Shown here: positions 7,797 through 16,124 of the stretch, one piece after another
Position numbering within the stretch: the first letter of the stretch is position 1
How the letters are laid out: the number at the start of each line of letters is the position of its first letter
Source of the DNA: Paramylibacter ulvae
Lineage (GTDB): Bacteria > Pseudomonadota > Alphaproteobacteria > Rhodobacterales > Rhodobacteraceae
Assembly: GCF_014652655.1 (NCBI RefSeq)
Contig: NZ_BMZF01000003.1
Coordinates: 248,001-312,000, forward strand
Direction: 5' to 3'
Length of the DNA stretch: 64,000 nucleotides
The notes under the pieces: model-generated
What the model saw: the letters and a program-made list of their open reading frames with translations, nothing else
Told to the model about the DNA's origin: nothing
Database searches by the model: none
Made by a program: the position numbers and the translations under genes

Positions 7797-10232
7797 ATGA
7801 AAGATCAGGCACGCGTTGTTGTTATAGGTGGCGGTATCGCGGGGTGTTCGGCGCTTTATCATTTGACCCAAGAGGGCTGGACAGATGTGATGCTGATCGA
7901 ACGCGATGAATTGACATCGGGCACCACTTGGCATTCGGCGGCCCAGGTCACGAATTTTGGCATGACGCAAACCATGGTGGGGCTGAAAACCCATTCGATC
8001 AATCTTTATCAAGAATTGCGCGACGATCCCGAATATCCCGTGGGCTATAACTTTGGTGATGGCGGCATTCGCCTTGCCAATACCGCGGAACAGATGGATG
8101 GCTATCGCCATTTTGCATCCATGGCCGCAGGCATGGATGTGGAATTTGAGGTGATCGACGCCGCCGAATGCGCACGGCGCCATCCGCTTATTTCAACGGA
8201 TAACCTGTTGGGTGGTTTGTGGGACCCAACCGATGGGCATATTGACCCTGCACAATTATGCCAAGCCTTGGCACGGCGTGCACGTTTGGCAGGGGCAGAG
8301 GTGAACCGCCACACGTCGGTGACGGGATTAACCCAACATCGCGATGATACATGGACCGTTCACACCGACAAGGGCGATGTGAAATGCGAAATTGTGGTCA
8401 ATGCAGGCGGGTATCGGTGCAATGAAATTGGCGCGATGATGGGCGTGCAACACCCCGTTGCATCCATGGAGCATCAGTATTTTTTAACCGAGGATATCCA
8501 AGGGATCGTTGATGCGGGCCACCGCATTCCATTGCTGCGCTGTCCGATCAGCGATTATTACTGTCGCCAAGAAAAGGGTGGGCTTTTGCTTGGGTTTTAT
8601 GAACAGGATTGCCGCACTTGGGGGATGGATGGGATTGACCCTCATTTCACCAATGCGCTCTGTCCCGATGATCTGGATCGTGTGACGGATGTGTTAGAGG
8701 GCGCATTTGCCCGCATGCCCGCATTGATGGAAACCGGTATCCGCGAAGTGGTGAATGGCCCAATCACCTATACCATTGATGGGGCGCCATTGGTGGGGCC
8801 AATCCCCAATAAACGCAATGCGTTTTGTATCATTGGCCTTCGTGCCGGGCTTGGCGAAGGTGGCGGGCATGGCTGGTTATTGGCGCAACAAATTGTGCAT
8901 GGCGAGGCTGAATATGACACTTGGGTCATTGATCCGCGCCGTTTCACAGGCCATGCGAGCGTTGAATTGACCGCGCTCAAGGCGATTGAGGATTACCAAA
9001 ACGAATTTCGATTTCATTTCCCCCATGAACACCGCCCCGCAGGGCGCCCGATGAAAACAACCCCGCTGACAAATGTGTTGCTGAGCGAGGGGGCGCATAT
9101 GGGCACGGTGAATGGATGGGAGCGCATTGATTATATTATGCCGACACCCGATTTCACCGAAACGCTGGGGTTTCGTTTTAACGAGGTGCACGATGTTGTC
9201 GCCGCAGAGGTGCAAAATGTTGCAACCAATGTCGGCCTGACCGAGGTTTCAGGGTTCAATCGGTTCGAACTAACCGGCAATGACGTTCACAGTTTCCTTG
9301 ATCGGATGTTTTGTGGTGTGGTCACCAAACGAGCAGGGCGCGTTGGGCTTGGCTATTTGTTGAACGATCATGGAATGCTCAAGGGCGAGGCCACGATTGC
9401 CAATATCCCCGCATCGGATCGCGGTGGGAATCGCGTTTGGTATGGTTCCGCAGCGGCATCAGAATTTCACGATATGGATTGGCTGCAATCGCATCTGCGC
9501 GATGACGAAGATGTTGCGATAAAATCCCTGACCAACCAACAAACCATCCTTGTTTTGGCAGGACCAAAGGCACGTGATGTTTTATCCGCCGCTGCGCGTG
9601 GGGATTGGTCACGCGATGCATTCCCGTGGTTATCCGTACGCGAGGCTTATATCGGCATCGCGCCCGCCACCGTTCTGGGGATTAGCTTTTCTGGTGAACT
9701 GGCCTATGAAATTCATGTCCCGAATGAAAATCTGCATGCGGCCTATGCCGCGTTGCGCAAGGCGGGTGCGGCGCATGGTTTGCAATTATTTGGCGGGCGC
9801 GCGGTTGATTCAATGCGTCTGGAAAAAGGGTTCTTGCATTGGAAGGCAGATATCCTGACGGAATTTGATCCGTTTGAAACGGGGCTTGATCGGTTTGTGA
9901 AAATGGACAAACCCGATTTTATTGGCAAAGCGGCGCTGGAAAAACGCATGGCGGCGGGTATGCAGCGCAAACTTGTGACATTGGTTGTTGATACAAAAGA
10001 TGCACCCGCACATGGCGGCGCATCGGTGCGCATTGATGGGCGGATCGTTGGCACGGTCACATCGGGTGATTGGGGGCATCGCACGGGGTTAAACCTTGCC
10101 TATGCGTTTGTGGAACCTGCGATTGGGGTTCCAGATACGCAAGTGACGATTGACGTTATTGGAGAACCAACAGCGGCGCGTGTGATAGAAATGGGGCCAT
10201 ATGATCCAAGTTACGCGCGAATGCGGGCGTAA
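7797..10232 (+). CDS. FAD-dependent dimethylglycine/sarcosine dehydrogenase-like protein with C-terminal GcvT domain
   Basis: 811 residues. Residues 1-~370 are a DAO-type FAD domain (VVVIGGGIAGCSALYHL); the motif SGTTWHSAAQ places His46 where related enzymes attach FAD covalently. A short linker domain follows, and residues ~430-810 form an aminomethyltransferase (GcvT) folate-binding domain ending in a beta-barrel. This is the layout of dimethylglycine dehydrogenase and sarcosine dehydrogenase, which demethylate methylated glycines and pass the C1 unit to tetrahydrofolate, with electrons leaving through electron-transfer flavoprotein. Marine Rhodobacterales carry many paralogues acting on different methylated amines and sulfonium compounds, so the precise substrate is uncertain. 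It is monocistronic here; a ribosome site AAGGATT precedes the ATG. Confidence 0.8.
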   Translation: MKDQARVVVIGGGIAGCSALYHLTQEGWTDVMLIERDELTSGTTWHSAAQVTNFGMTQTMVGLKTHSINLYQELRDDPEYPVGYNFGDGGIRLANTAEQMDGYRHFASMAAGMDVEFEVIDAAECARRHPLISTDNLLGGLWDPTDGHIDPAQLCQALARRARLAGAEVNRHTSVTGLTQHRDDTWTVHTDKGDVKCEIVVNAGGYRCNEIGAMMGVQHPVASMEHQYFLTEDIQGIVDAGHRIPLLRCPISDYYCRQEKGGLLLGFYEQDCRTWGMDGIDPHFTNALCPDDLDRVTDVLEGAFARMPALMETGIREVVNGPITYTIDGAPLVGPIPNKRNAFCIIGLRAGLGEGGGHGWLLAQQIVHGEAEYDTWVIDPRRFTGHASVELTALKAIEDYQNEFRFHFPHEHRPAGRPMKTTPLTNVLLSEGAHMGTVNGWERIDYIMPTPDFTETLGFRFNEVHDVVAAEVQNVATNVGLTEVSGFNRFELTGNDVHSFLDRMFCGVVTKRAGRVGLGYLLNDHGMLKGEATIANIPASDRGGNRVWYGSAAASEFHDMDWLQSHLRDDEDVAIKSLTNQQTILVLAGPKARDVLSAAARGDWSRDAFPWLSVREAYIGIAPATVLGISFSGELAYEIHVPNENLHAAYAALRKAGAAHGLQLFGGRAVDSMRLEKGFLHWKADILTEFDPFETGLDRFVKMDKPDFIGKAALEKRMAAGMQRKLVTLVVDTKDAPAHGGASVRIDGRIVGTVTSGDWGHRTGLNLAYAFVEPAIGVPDTQVTIDVIGEPTAARVIEMGPYDPSYARMRA

Positions 10233-10262
10233 TGCGATTATGGAAAGGTTCACTTTGGAAAG

Positions 10263-10337
10263 TGGTGCCCGGGGGCGGATTTGAACCACCGACACGAGGA
10301 TTTTCAGTCCACTGCTCTACCCCTGAGCTACCCGGGC
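10263..10337 (-). tRNA. tRNA-Phe (GAA)
   Basis: Read on the minus strand, a full cloverleaf: acceptor stem GCCCGGG paired with CCCGGGC, a D-arm starting GCTC, anticodon loop CTGAAAA giving GAA, a T-arm with TTCAAAT, and an encoded CCA end. It lies just downstream of yacG on the same strand. The second pair of the anticodon stem appears to be a T-T mismatch, which I see directly and which seems tolerated in related tRNAs. Confidence 0.95.
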
Positions 10338-10419
10338 ATGGGTTTCGGATGGTAACGTTTCATCCTTGGGTCGGCGCGTTTTAGGATAGGGATAAAGGGT
10401 GCGCAAGAGGAAATTTTAT

Positions 10420-10602
10420 TTAATGCAATTTAGATTCATCAGGGATGGTATCTGATGACATTCCGTCACCTTCATCGGTTTCTTGTGCGGGGATGGCATA
10501 GGCCCCTGTGAGCCATTTTCCCAAATCCAAATCGGCACAGCGCTTGGAACAAAATGGTCGGAATTGTTCGGTTTCTTCTTTTTCACAGATTGGGCAGGTC
10601 AT
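10420..10602 (-). CDS. yacG: DNA gyrase inhibitor / zinc-binding protein YacG
   Basis: 60 residues with the zinc ribbon of YacG: CPIC (Cys3, Cys6) and FCSKRC (Cys18, Cys22), followed by the conserved DLGKWL and AYAIP segments. YacG binds GyrB and inhibits gyrase in Escherichia coli. The start codon overlaps the stop of the RNase E/G gene by four bases (ATGA-type), so it is the last protein gene of the infA-maf-rng-yacG operon. Confidence 0.88.
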   Translation of the reverse strand: MTCPICEKEETEQFRPFCSKRCADLDLGKWLTGAYAIPAQETDEGDGMSSDTIPDESKLH

Positions 10603-11642
10603 AACAGCTCGTTTAATGGAATCCGTTCGCGTTTTCGTTGTAATTCATAATGCCCAAGAGGGGTCCAGCCGACAAGGGCTGTATCGATCCCATCGGCCTT
10701 AAATGCGCTGCGCAATGCGTTTTCAAAGGCGCGGCGATCCTTTTTCGGCATTGGGGCCAGATCCAGCACGATTTGCCCACCCAAGCCACGTAATCGCAAT
10801 TGGCGCGGTAATTCACGAGCCACGGCCATATTGGCCTTTAACCCAGCGCTTAGGGAAAAATCATTGCCTGTGTTCACGTCCACGGCGATCAATGCGCTGG
10901 TGGGTTCGATAATCATCGATGCACCTGCGGGTAGGGGCGCACGGGGTTTTTCAAGCGCATGGATATGATCCCAAACGCCCAGTGTTTCAAAGCTATCTTC
11001 ATCTTGGTGGACTTCGTCAGGATCGGGATTAACCCAATCGCGCCACGCTTTGGTGGCAGCGTCGGGTGCGGCCAGCAACATTTCAGGTGCGCCCGCAGAA
11101 TCGCCAGTAATAGCCAATGCGATATCGCGCATGGCGGCAATATCATCGGCGATGGCGTCATCGGCGACCAGTTCACATGATGATCGCAGGATCAGACCAA
11201 AATGGTCTGGCACACTGTCCAGCACCGAATGGGCGATTTCCAACAGCCGTTCGCGTTCATCATCGTCGCGAATGCGCCGTGCGATATTCAGACCCGGTGC
11301 ATCGGGTGTGATAATGGCATAGCGGCTTTTGAATAACAGTTTTTGCACCACGGGTGCCGCCTTGCCAGATTCGGCGTGGGTTGCGACCTGAACCAACATA
11401 GTGGTGCCTGGTGAAATTCCCTTGGCATTGCGCAAAAATCCACGTTTGCCATTACCAAGATCAAGGATAATCCCGTTTTGCCCCTTCATCGGTTGCAAGG
11501 ATTTGGCGCGGTAAATTGATTCTGGCTGTGGGCCGTCGGATTTGGCGTCGATCAACAGATCATGCAATGCGCCATCCAGCAACAATGCAGCGGCAGAGCG
11601 ACCATCAATGTGATCAATGACGGCGATACGTCCGTTTTTCAT
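10599..11642 (-). CDS. rng: Ribonuclease E/G family protein
   Basis: 347 residues. It shows the RNase E/G signature: GLNIARRIRDDDER in the 5'-sensor region, the metal-binding IAVDVNTG motif and the later IVLDLAPM with the second aspartate. The protein is shorter than Escherichia coli RNase G (about 490 residues); it ends at LNELL without the CxxC zinc-link. It probably acts in rRNA maturation or mRNA decay, but the missing zinc-link suggests a different oligomeric state. Start overlaps the maf stop, and the stop overlaps yacG. Confidence 0.8.
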   Translation of the reverse strand: MKNGRIAVIDHIDGRSAAALLLDGALHDLLIDAKSDGPQPESIYRAKSLQPMKGQNGIILDLGNGKRGFLRNAKGISPGTTMLVQVATHAESGKAAPVVQKLLFKSRYAIITPDAPGLNIARRIRDDDERERLLEIAHSVLDSVPDHFGLILRSSCELVADDAIADDIAAMRDIALAITGDSAGAPEMLLAAPDAATKAWRDWVNPDPDEVHQDEDSFETLGVWDHIHALEKPRAPLPAGASMIIEPTSALIAVDVNTGNDFSLSAGLKANMAVARELPRQLRLRGLGGQIVLDLAPMPKKDRRAFENALRSAFKADGIDTALVGWTPLGHYELQRKRERIPLNELL

Positions 11643-12226
11643 GACATTTGGTTCCCATCAAATGCAATGGGATAGCCGGCGGCGGCCAGCATCCCAGCTG
11701 TTTCTGTCAGGGGCAGGCCAACAACATTGGTATATGACCCGTTGATCGCAGGAATGAATGCCGCACCGATCCCTTGGATCGCATATCCACCTGCTTTGCC
11801 TTGCCATTCGTTGGAGCGGATGTAATCCGATATGTCACGATCAGACAGGGTTTTAAATTGCACCGAAGTTTGCACATCGCGCTGTTTTACACCATCACGC
11901 GTGCGCAATGCCATTGCGGTGATCACACGGTGGCGCCGCCCTGATAGCAGATTGAGATATTGCGCCGCTTGTGCGGCGTCGATTGGTTTGCCCAAGATGC
12001 GCCGCCCCACGGCCACAACCGTATCAGCGCAGAGCACCATTTCGCCGTCGCCAAGCGTGATCGCTGATGCTTTTTCCAGCGCCAAACGGCGCGCATAAAC
12101 GCGAGGCAATTCAGATTTTTGCGGGGTTTCGTCAATATCGGCGGGGCGAATATCACTGGGCACCACGCCGATCTGCGCAAGCAAATCGCGCCGACGCGGG
12201 CTTGCTGATCCGAGAACCAGTTTCAC
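11639..12226 (-). CDS. maf: Maf family nucleoside triphosphate pyrophosphatase
   Basis: About 195 residues from the GTG at 12226, which gives the canonical N-terminus MKLVLGSASPRR. An ATG further upstream (12271) would overlap infA and add a non-conserved tail. The LCADTVVAV motif and the final NVVGLPL segment are typical of Maf/YhdE house-cleaning pyrophosphatases that hydrolyse modified or non-canonical nucleotides such as dTTP, UTP or m7GTP. It begins four bases after the infA stop and overlaps the RNase E/G gene. Confidence 0.88.
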   Translation of the reverse strand: MKLVLGSASPRRRDLLAQIGVVPSDIRPADIDETPQKSELPRVYARRLALEKASAITLGDGEMVLCADTVVAVGRRILGKPIDAAQAAQYLNLLSGRRHRVITAMALRTRDGVKQRDVQTSVQFKTLSDRDISDYIRSNEWQGKAGGYAIQGIGAAFIPAINGSYTNVVGLPLTETAGMLAAAGYPIAFDGNQMS

Positions 12227-12230
12227 CTGA

Positions 12231-12449
12231 TTACTTGTAACGATAGCTGATGCGACCCTTGGACAGGTCATAAGGTGTCATTTGCACCTGTACTTTATCG
12301 CCTGCCAAAACACGGATGCGGTTTTTGCGCATCTTGCCTGCCATTGTTGCGATAATTTCATGGCCGTTTTCCAACTCTACCCGAAATGTCGCATTTGGCA
12401 GAAGCTCGTTTACGACACCATCGAATTCGAGAGGTTCTTCTTTAGCCAT
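12231..12449 (-). CDS. infA: Translation initiation factor IF-1
   Basis: 72 residues from the ATG at 12449 ([11 protein letters not shown]); a longer frame reaches 12476 but the extra nine residues are not part of the family. S1-like OB fold with the conserved [14 protein letters not shown] and GKMRKNRIR segments and the YDLSKGRI end. IF-1 fits into the ribosomal A site and supports initiation. First gene of a minus-strand operon with maf, rng and yacG. Confidence 0.97.
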   Translation of the reverse strand: MAKEEPLEFDGVVNELLPNATFRVELENGHEIIATMAGKMRKNRIRVLAGDKVQVQMTPYDLSKGRISYRYK

Positions 12450-12621
12450 GAGGACTCCATTAGTTATTTTGGGCAATTTGCCCTTGCGTGGGTTACATGA
12501 TGCCGATTGTCAGAAATATCAAGTAAAAAGGCAGTAAATAGCGCGATTTAGCAATTGATGCGCGAAATTTGCTGTCGATTATTTGGAATATGCCATTCTA
12601 GTCGTGCAAAAGTGGCGATAA

Positions 12622-12651
12622 CAGAATAAAGGGCCGCCCGAAGGCAGCCCT
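12622..12651 (-). terminator. Rho-independent terminator after the first duplicated peptide gene
   Basis: On the minus strand a 9-position stem AGGGCTGCC with GGCGGCCCT closes a TTCG loop (one internal mismatch), followed by TTTATT. It lies 26 bases downstream of the stop of the 12677-12922 gene and before infA, so it separates that gene from the infA operon. Confidence 0.75.
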
Positions 12652-12676
12652 AAATTTTAAGCGTTGAGGTGTTTGC

Positions 12677-12922
12677 TTAAGAAGCGAATTTCACCATCAA
12701 GCCGCGAACCGCGCCACGAATGTCAGCGTCTTCACCAGAGTGTAGAACGTTGGAGATTTGTGAAACTTGAGCGTCTGTCAAAGATTGAACTTCAGCTGCT
12801 GAAAAGCCCAAAGATTGGATTTCAGTTTTTGTTACGTTGTTACCTGACAAAGTCAAAGCTGATGCTGATACTGCGCCGAACAAAACTGCTGCGGTTGTTG
12901 CAAGTGTAAGAGTACGTTTCAT
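12677..12922 (-). CDS. Small secreted protein, copy A of a tandem duplication
   Basis: 81 residues with a clear Sec signal peptide (MKRTLTLATTAAVLFG, cleavage near SASA) and a mature part of about 58 residues that looks helical and acidic (FSAAEVQSLTDAQVSQISN). It differs from copy B (13006-13251) by only one residue (Asn for Asp near residue 28) and about two bases in the whole gene. A ribosome site AAAGGATT precedes the ATG and a strong hairpin follows. I do not recognise the family; no cysteine or metal motif is present. Periplasmic location is inferred from the signal peptide. Confidence 0.8.
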   Translation of the reverse strand: MKRTLTLATTAAVLFGAVSASALTLSGNNVTKTEIQSLGFSAAEVQSLTDAQVSQISNVLHSGEDADIRGAVRGLMVKFAS

Positions 12923-12957
12923 GTTATTAATCCTTTAATATGTATGTTTGTTTTGGC

Positions 12958-12987
12958 TGTGCCGATCAGGGAGAAGCGATCGGCACA
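12958..12987 (-). terminator. Hairpin between the duplicated peptide genes
   Basis: Perfect 10-base arms, TGTGCCGATC (12958-12967) and GATCGGCACA (12978-12987), with a 10-base loop. It is 18 bases downstream of the stop of copy B. The T-rich tail (GTTTGTTT) lies on the plus side, so on the minus strand it is a stem without a classical T-run; it could act as a processing or stabilising structure. A degraded version lies upstream of copy B near 13275-13300. Confidence 0.5.
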
Positions 12988-13005
12988 GTTTGTTTGAAGT
13001 GTCGC

Positions 13006-13251
13006 TTAAGAAGCGAATTTCACCATCAAGCCGCGAACCGCGCCACGAATGTCAGCGTCTTCACCAGAGTGTAGAACGTTGGAGATTTGTGAAACTTGAG
13101 CGTCTGTCAAAGATTGAACTTCAGCTGCTGAAAAGCCCAATGATTGGATTTCAGTTTTTGTTACGTTGTCACCTGACAAAGTCAAAGCTGATGCTGATAC
13201 TGCGCCGAACAAAACTGCTGCGGTTGTTGCAAGTGTAAGAGTACGTTTCAT
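13006..13251 (-). CDS. Small secreted protein, copy B of a tandem duplication
   Basis: 81 residues from the ATG at 13251 (MKRTLTL). A longer in-frame extension to 13416 adds 55 residues with no family look and no ribosome site, so I reject it. Signal peptide and mature part are as in copy A; the residue after the GD of SGDNVTK is the only amino-acid difference. The repeat unit is 329 bases, includes the ribosome site TTAATAACATG and breaks off about 10 bases upstream. Near-identity of both coding sequences points to a recent duplication or to gene conversion, and two copies should raise expression. Confidence 0.78.
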   Translation of the reverse strand: MKRTLTLATTAAVLFGAVSASALTLSGDNVTKTEIQSLGFSAAEVQSLTDAQVSQISNVLHSGEDADIRGAVRGLMVKFAS

Positions 13252-13835
13252 GTTATTAATCCTTTGGTTGTATGTGCCGACCGGGGAGTAGTGATCGGCG
13301 GGGTTTATGTGTTTCGAACCGTGCGTTTCGCTGTTCGATGAATTACATTTAGGCCGCGGTTTCGCCGCTCTCAATTCACGAAATTCGTCACGGATTTGCA
13401 CGGGTTTGTGAAGCACGGATTTTCACGAAAACGAGAGCGCGTCGCGCATTTGGAAACAGTGCGTTTCATGGTCCGTAACCCCTTTATGATAGGTCTATGA
13501 AAGCACCATGAATCTATTGCCTTTGGGTGGGAAAAATGAGCGTCGGATAGTTGGGAATCAAAAATAGAATGGTCAATTTCCGTCGCTCACGGTTGCGTGA
13601 ATTTTACGCGATGAGTTTGTGAATGGCTGAAATGAATTCTCACAGCTGCGTGTGAATTGTGTCAGCATAAACAACGGGTTCTGGGGTGGTTTAAGGTTGA
13701 ACCTTAGTAGAATTGGGATGGATTTTGGTGAATCGACTCGTCGATTTGGATGAACCAGAGGGGGTGATTCAATAACTACTTGTAGAATCCGCGCCTGATT
13801 TGCACACTGTGGCCAGATATCCAAAGGAGAATAAC
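13252..13835. other. 584-base intergenic region with several dyads
   Basis: No convincing gene. It holds the promoter of copy B (minus) and of upp (plus). Visible structures: TAAGGTT-G-AACCTTA (13692-13706), a perfect 15-base dyad; AATCGAC-TC-GTCGATT (13731-13746), a perfect 16-base dyad; and direct repeats built on CACGGATTT around 13388-13430. An 83-residue reverse frame at 13573-13824 has no ribosome site and an implausible composition. Confidence 0.5.
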
Positions 13836-14468
13836 ATGGATCAACACCTTACCGTCGTCGATCATCCGTTGATTCAGCATAAACTGAGCTATATGCGCAG
13901 TATCAAAACCCCGACAAATCAATTCCGCCAGTTGTTGCGCGAAATTAGCCATCTGTTGGCTTATGAAGTGACGCGCAATTTGGAAATGACCACCAAAAAT
14001 ATCAAAACCCCGATGCAAGATTTGGATGCACCGTTTGTTGCGGGCAAAAAGATGGCATTGGTGTCGATTTTGCGCGCGGGCAACGGATTGTTGGATGGCG
14101 TGTTGGATTTGGTGCCATCGGCGCGTGTTGGTTTTGTAGGGCTGTATCGAGACGAAGAAACGCTCAAGCCAGTGAAGTACTATTTTAAAGTGCCAAAACA
14201 TTTGGACGAGCGTTTGGTGATCGCGGTTGATCCGATGTTGGCCACTGGTAATTCATCCGCCGCGGCGATTGATATGTTAAAAGAGGCGGGTGCGACGAAC
14301 ATTCGGTTTTTATGCCTGTTGGCAGCACCCGAAGGTGTGGCGTTGATGAAGGAAAAACATCCAGATGTGCCAATTGTCACTGCATCATTGGATGAACGCC
14401 TGAATGAACAGGGTTATATCCTGCCGGGGCTTGGCGATGCGGGTGATCGCATGTTTGGAACGAAATAG
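13836..14468 (+). CDS. upp: Uracil phosphoribosyltransferase
   Basis: 210 residues from the ATG at 13836, which follows the ribosome site AAAGGAGA; an upstream in-frame start at 13800 is less likely. The motif DPMLATGNS is the PRPP-binding loop of uracil phosphoribosyltransferase, and the end [13 protein letters not shown] is typical of Upp. It converts uracil and PRPP to UMP in pyrimidine salvage. It is monocistronic here and convergent with the FkbM gene (3-base gap). Confidence 0.96.
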   Translation: MDQHLTVVDHPLIQHKLSYMRSIKTPTNQFRQLLREISHLLAYEVTRNLEMTTKNIKTPMQDLDAPFVAGKKMALVSILRAGNGLLDGVLDLVPSARVGFVGLYRDEETLKPVKYYFKVPKHLDERLVIAVDPMLATGNSSAAAIDMLKEAGATNIRFLCLLAAPEGVALMKEKHPDVPIVTASLDERLNEQGYILPGLGDAGDRMFGTK

Positions 14469-14471
14469 GGT

Positions 14472-15188
14472 TCAATCGCGATTTCGGTTATCCAAAAACA
14501 AGAACGACATTTTGTTGATTGAAACAATGCCATAATCGTTTGAAATCATTAAATTCACCAAGGGATGCGCTTGCGGATCTAAAAAATCGAACCGATAACA
14601 TTCGATGCAACACAGTTTCGGGCGATATTTGTCAAAATCGAAGGCTTCCAGCGCAGTCTGATCATAGCCTTCGATATCGACATTCAGAAAATCAATTGGC
14701 TGGCCTTTGGGCAAATACGCATCCATGATGGCATTCATGCTCATCGCTGGCACGATATGGGACGGCAGCGCCTTTTTGTTTTTTGCAATTCCTTTGGCAC
14801 GGTTTTCCAGAACAGTATTGGAAAGACCACGGCGAAAACGATAAAGCGTGACTTCGCTTTCTTCGTTATGAACGGCGATGTTTAAATTGATATCGTTTGG
14901 GCGGTGTTTTTCAAATCGTTGAAAGCCAACTGGATCAGGTTCAACATTGATCCCAGTCCACCCGATTTGATTTAACATTGCGGTATTCGATTTGCGAAAC
15001 GGATCATGGGCGCCAATATCCACGTAAAACCCGCTGGTTTTGCGTTCTAAGAATATGAACGAAATGATGTCTTCGCCGAATTGGGAGTAGGTCGTTTGAC
15101 CTTGGTCTTGATCGAGCCCCATAAATGCAGCCTTGGCCTTTTTTGCGCGCACCCAAATGGACGCGAAAATATGGCGCAGGTTTTTCAT
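14472..15188 (-). CDS. FkbM-family SAM-dependent methyltransferase
   Basis: 238 residues. The S-adenosylmethionine site is at FYVDIGAHDP, and INVEPDPVGFQRFEKHRP is the second conserved block; the C-terminal DFLNVDIEGYD motif is also typical of FkbM. These enzymes methylate sugars or polyketides, often on cell-surface glycans. The start overlaps the stop of the phosphatase by four bases (ATGA), so the two are co-translated. Substrate unknown. Neighbouring housekeeping genes suggest that this gene has been inserted into a conserved cluster. Confidence 0.8.
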   Translation of the reverse strand: MKNLRHIFASIWVRAKKAKAAFMGLDQDQGQTTYSQFGEDIISFIFLERKTSGFYVDIGAHDPFRKSNTAMLNQIGWTGINVEPDPVGFQRFEKHRPNDINLNIAVHNEESEVTLYRFRRGLSNTVLENRAKGIAKNKKALPSHIVPAMSMNAIMDAYLPKGQPIDFLNVDIEGYDQTALEAFDFDKYRPKLCCIECYRFDFLDPQAHPLVNLMISNDYGIVSINKMSFLFLDNRNRD

Positions 15189-15640
15189 CTTGTTTCGCTA
15201 GCGAAACGCGCCTTGATCCGCGCTTGGATATCGTCGCGCACCGCGCGGTATTCATTCAGCTTTTCTTCGCGCGTTTCGCCCTTGATCGTTGGATCACCAA
15301 TATCCCAAAATTCAACTTCGACGGCGGAACCTTTGGTGTGCATACGCGCAGCATCCGCAGAATTTTGTGAACAGGCGATGATCAAATCGTAACTGTCCAG
15401 GTCATCACCCCAATCTTCCAAATCTTCGAATGAGCGCACCTTGTGTTTGGTCAATTCGACACCGATTTCTTGGCACACGGCAATGGCGAACCCGTCGATG
15501 TCTTTGTCATTTTTTACACCCGCGGATTGCACAAAAATGGATGTACCGACATGTTGTTTTAACATGCCTTCGCCCATCGGGGATCGAATGGAATTATGAT
15601 CGCAGCAAAACAAAACCGCGGATGGTTTGGATTGTGTCAT
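15185..15640 (-). CDS. Low-molecular-weight protein tyrosine phosphatase
   Basis: 151 residues with the phosphate-binding loop CDHNSIR (CX5R) directly after the first beta strand and an aspartate-proline pair (WDIGDPT) as likely general acid, as in the low-molecular-weight phosphatase family. In related bacteria it lies after UPF0262 in this order. The ribosome site AAAGGAT is in the stop region of UPF0262, four bases apart. Role probably in protein-tyrosine dephosphorylation; an arsenate-reductase-like function is less likely because no ars gene is adjacent. Confidence 0.82.
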   Translation of the reverse strand: MTQSKPSAVLFCCDHNSIRSPMGEGMLKQHVGTSIFVQSAGVKNDKDIDGFAIAVCQEIGVELTKHKVRSFEDLEDWGDDLDSYDLIIACSQNSADAARMHTKGSAVEVEFWDIGDPTIKGETREEKLNEYRAVRDDIQARIKARFASETR

Positions 15641-15644
15641 GTGC

Positions 15645-16124
15645 CTATCCTTTGAATTGTAGTACGCAGATCAATGTGAACAGGCGACGCGCGGTCATAT
15701 CATCAACTGCGATTTTACCGTCAAGCCGTTCTTGGAGTTGTGACGCACCCTCGTTATGAATCCCGCGCCGTCCCATATCAATTGCTTCGATCTGGGCAGG
15801 GGGCAGGCTGGTGACGGCGTTGAAATAGCTTTCGCAAATGTCGAAATAATCACGGATCACTTGACGCATGGGAGACAAGGACAGGTGAAATTCCGATGCG
15901 GGTTTATCATCTTTGGTGGTGATGCGAAACACAAGGCGGCGTTCAACAATACCAAGCACCAATTTATAGGGGCCGTTTGGCGCATCATCAATCGTCAGCG
16001 TGAATTGATTGTCTTCCAACAAATCATAAATCGCAACGCGGCGTTCCTGTTCGGTTTCCGCCGTGGGCGGGGGTAGTCCTGAATCATCCAGCGTGATATC
16101 AATCAAGAATGAGGGTTCAGCCAT
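15645..16124 (-). CDS. UPF0262 family protein
   Basis: 159 residues resembling the uncharacterised UPF0262 family of alphaproteobacteria (DMGRRGIHNEGA and the RRLFTLICVLQFKG end). No enzyme motif or membrane segment. It begins inside the last codons of hisD (8-base overlap), so it is translated with hisD, and it ends four bases before the phosphatase. Function unknown; conserved placement between hisD and the phosphatase suggests a housekeeping role. Confidence 0.85.
   Translation of the reverse strand: MAEPSFLIDITLDDSGLPPPTAETEQERRVAIYDLLEDNQFTLTIDDAPNGPYKLVLGIVERRLVFRITTKDDKPASEFHLSLSPMRQVIRDYFDICESYFNAVTSLPPAQIEAIDMGRRGIHNEGASQLQERLDGKIAVDDMTARRLFTLICVLQFKG

Noticed and set aside
12664-13238. 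Two similar plus-strand frames of 81 and 96 codons
   Set aside because: They are the reverse of the duplicated secreted-protein genes, so they resemble each other only because of the duplication.
13252-13416. N-terminal extension of the copy B secreted protein
   Set aside because: Copy A has no counterpart; the extension would hide the signal peptide and has no ribosome site.
13573-13824. 83-codon minus-strand frame before upp
   Set aside because: No ribosome site, unusual composition and overlaps the upp promoter region.
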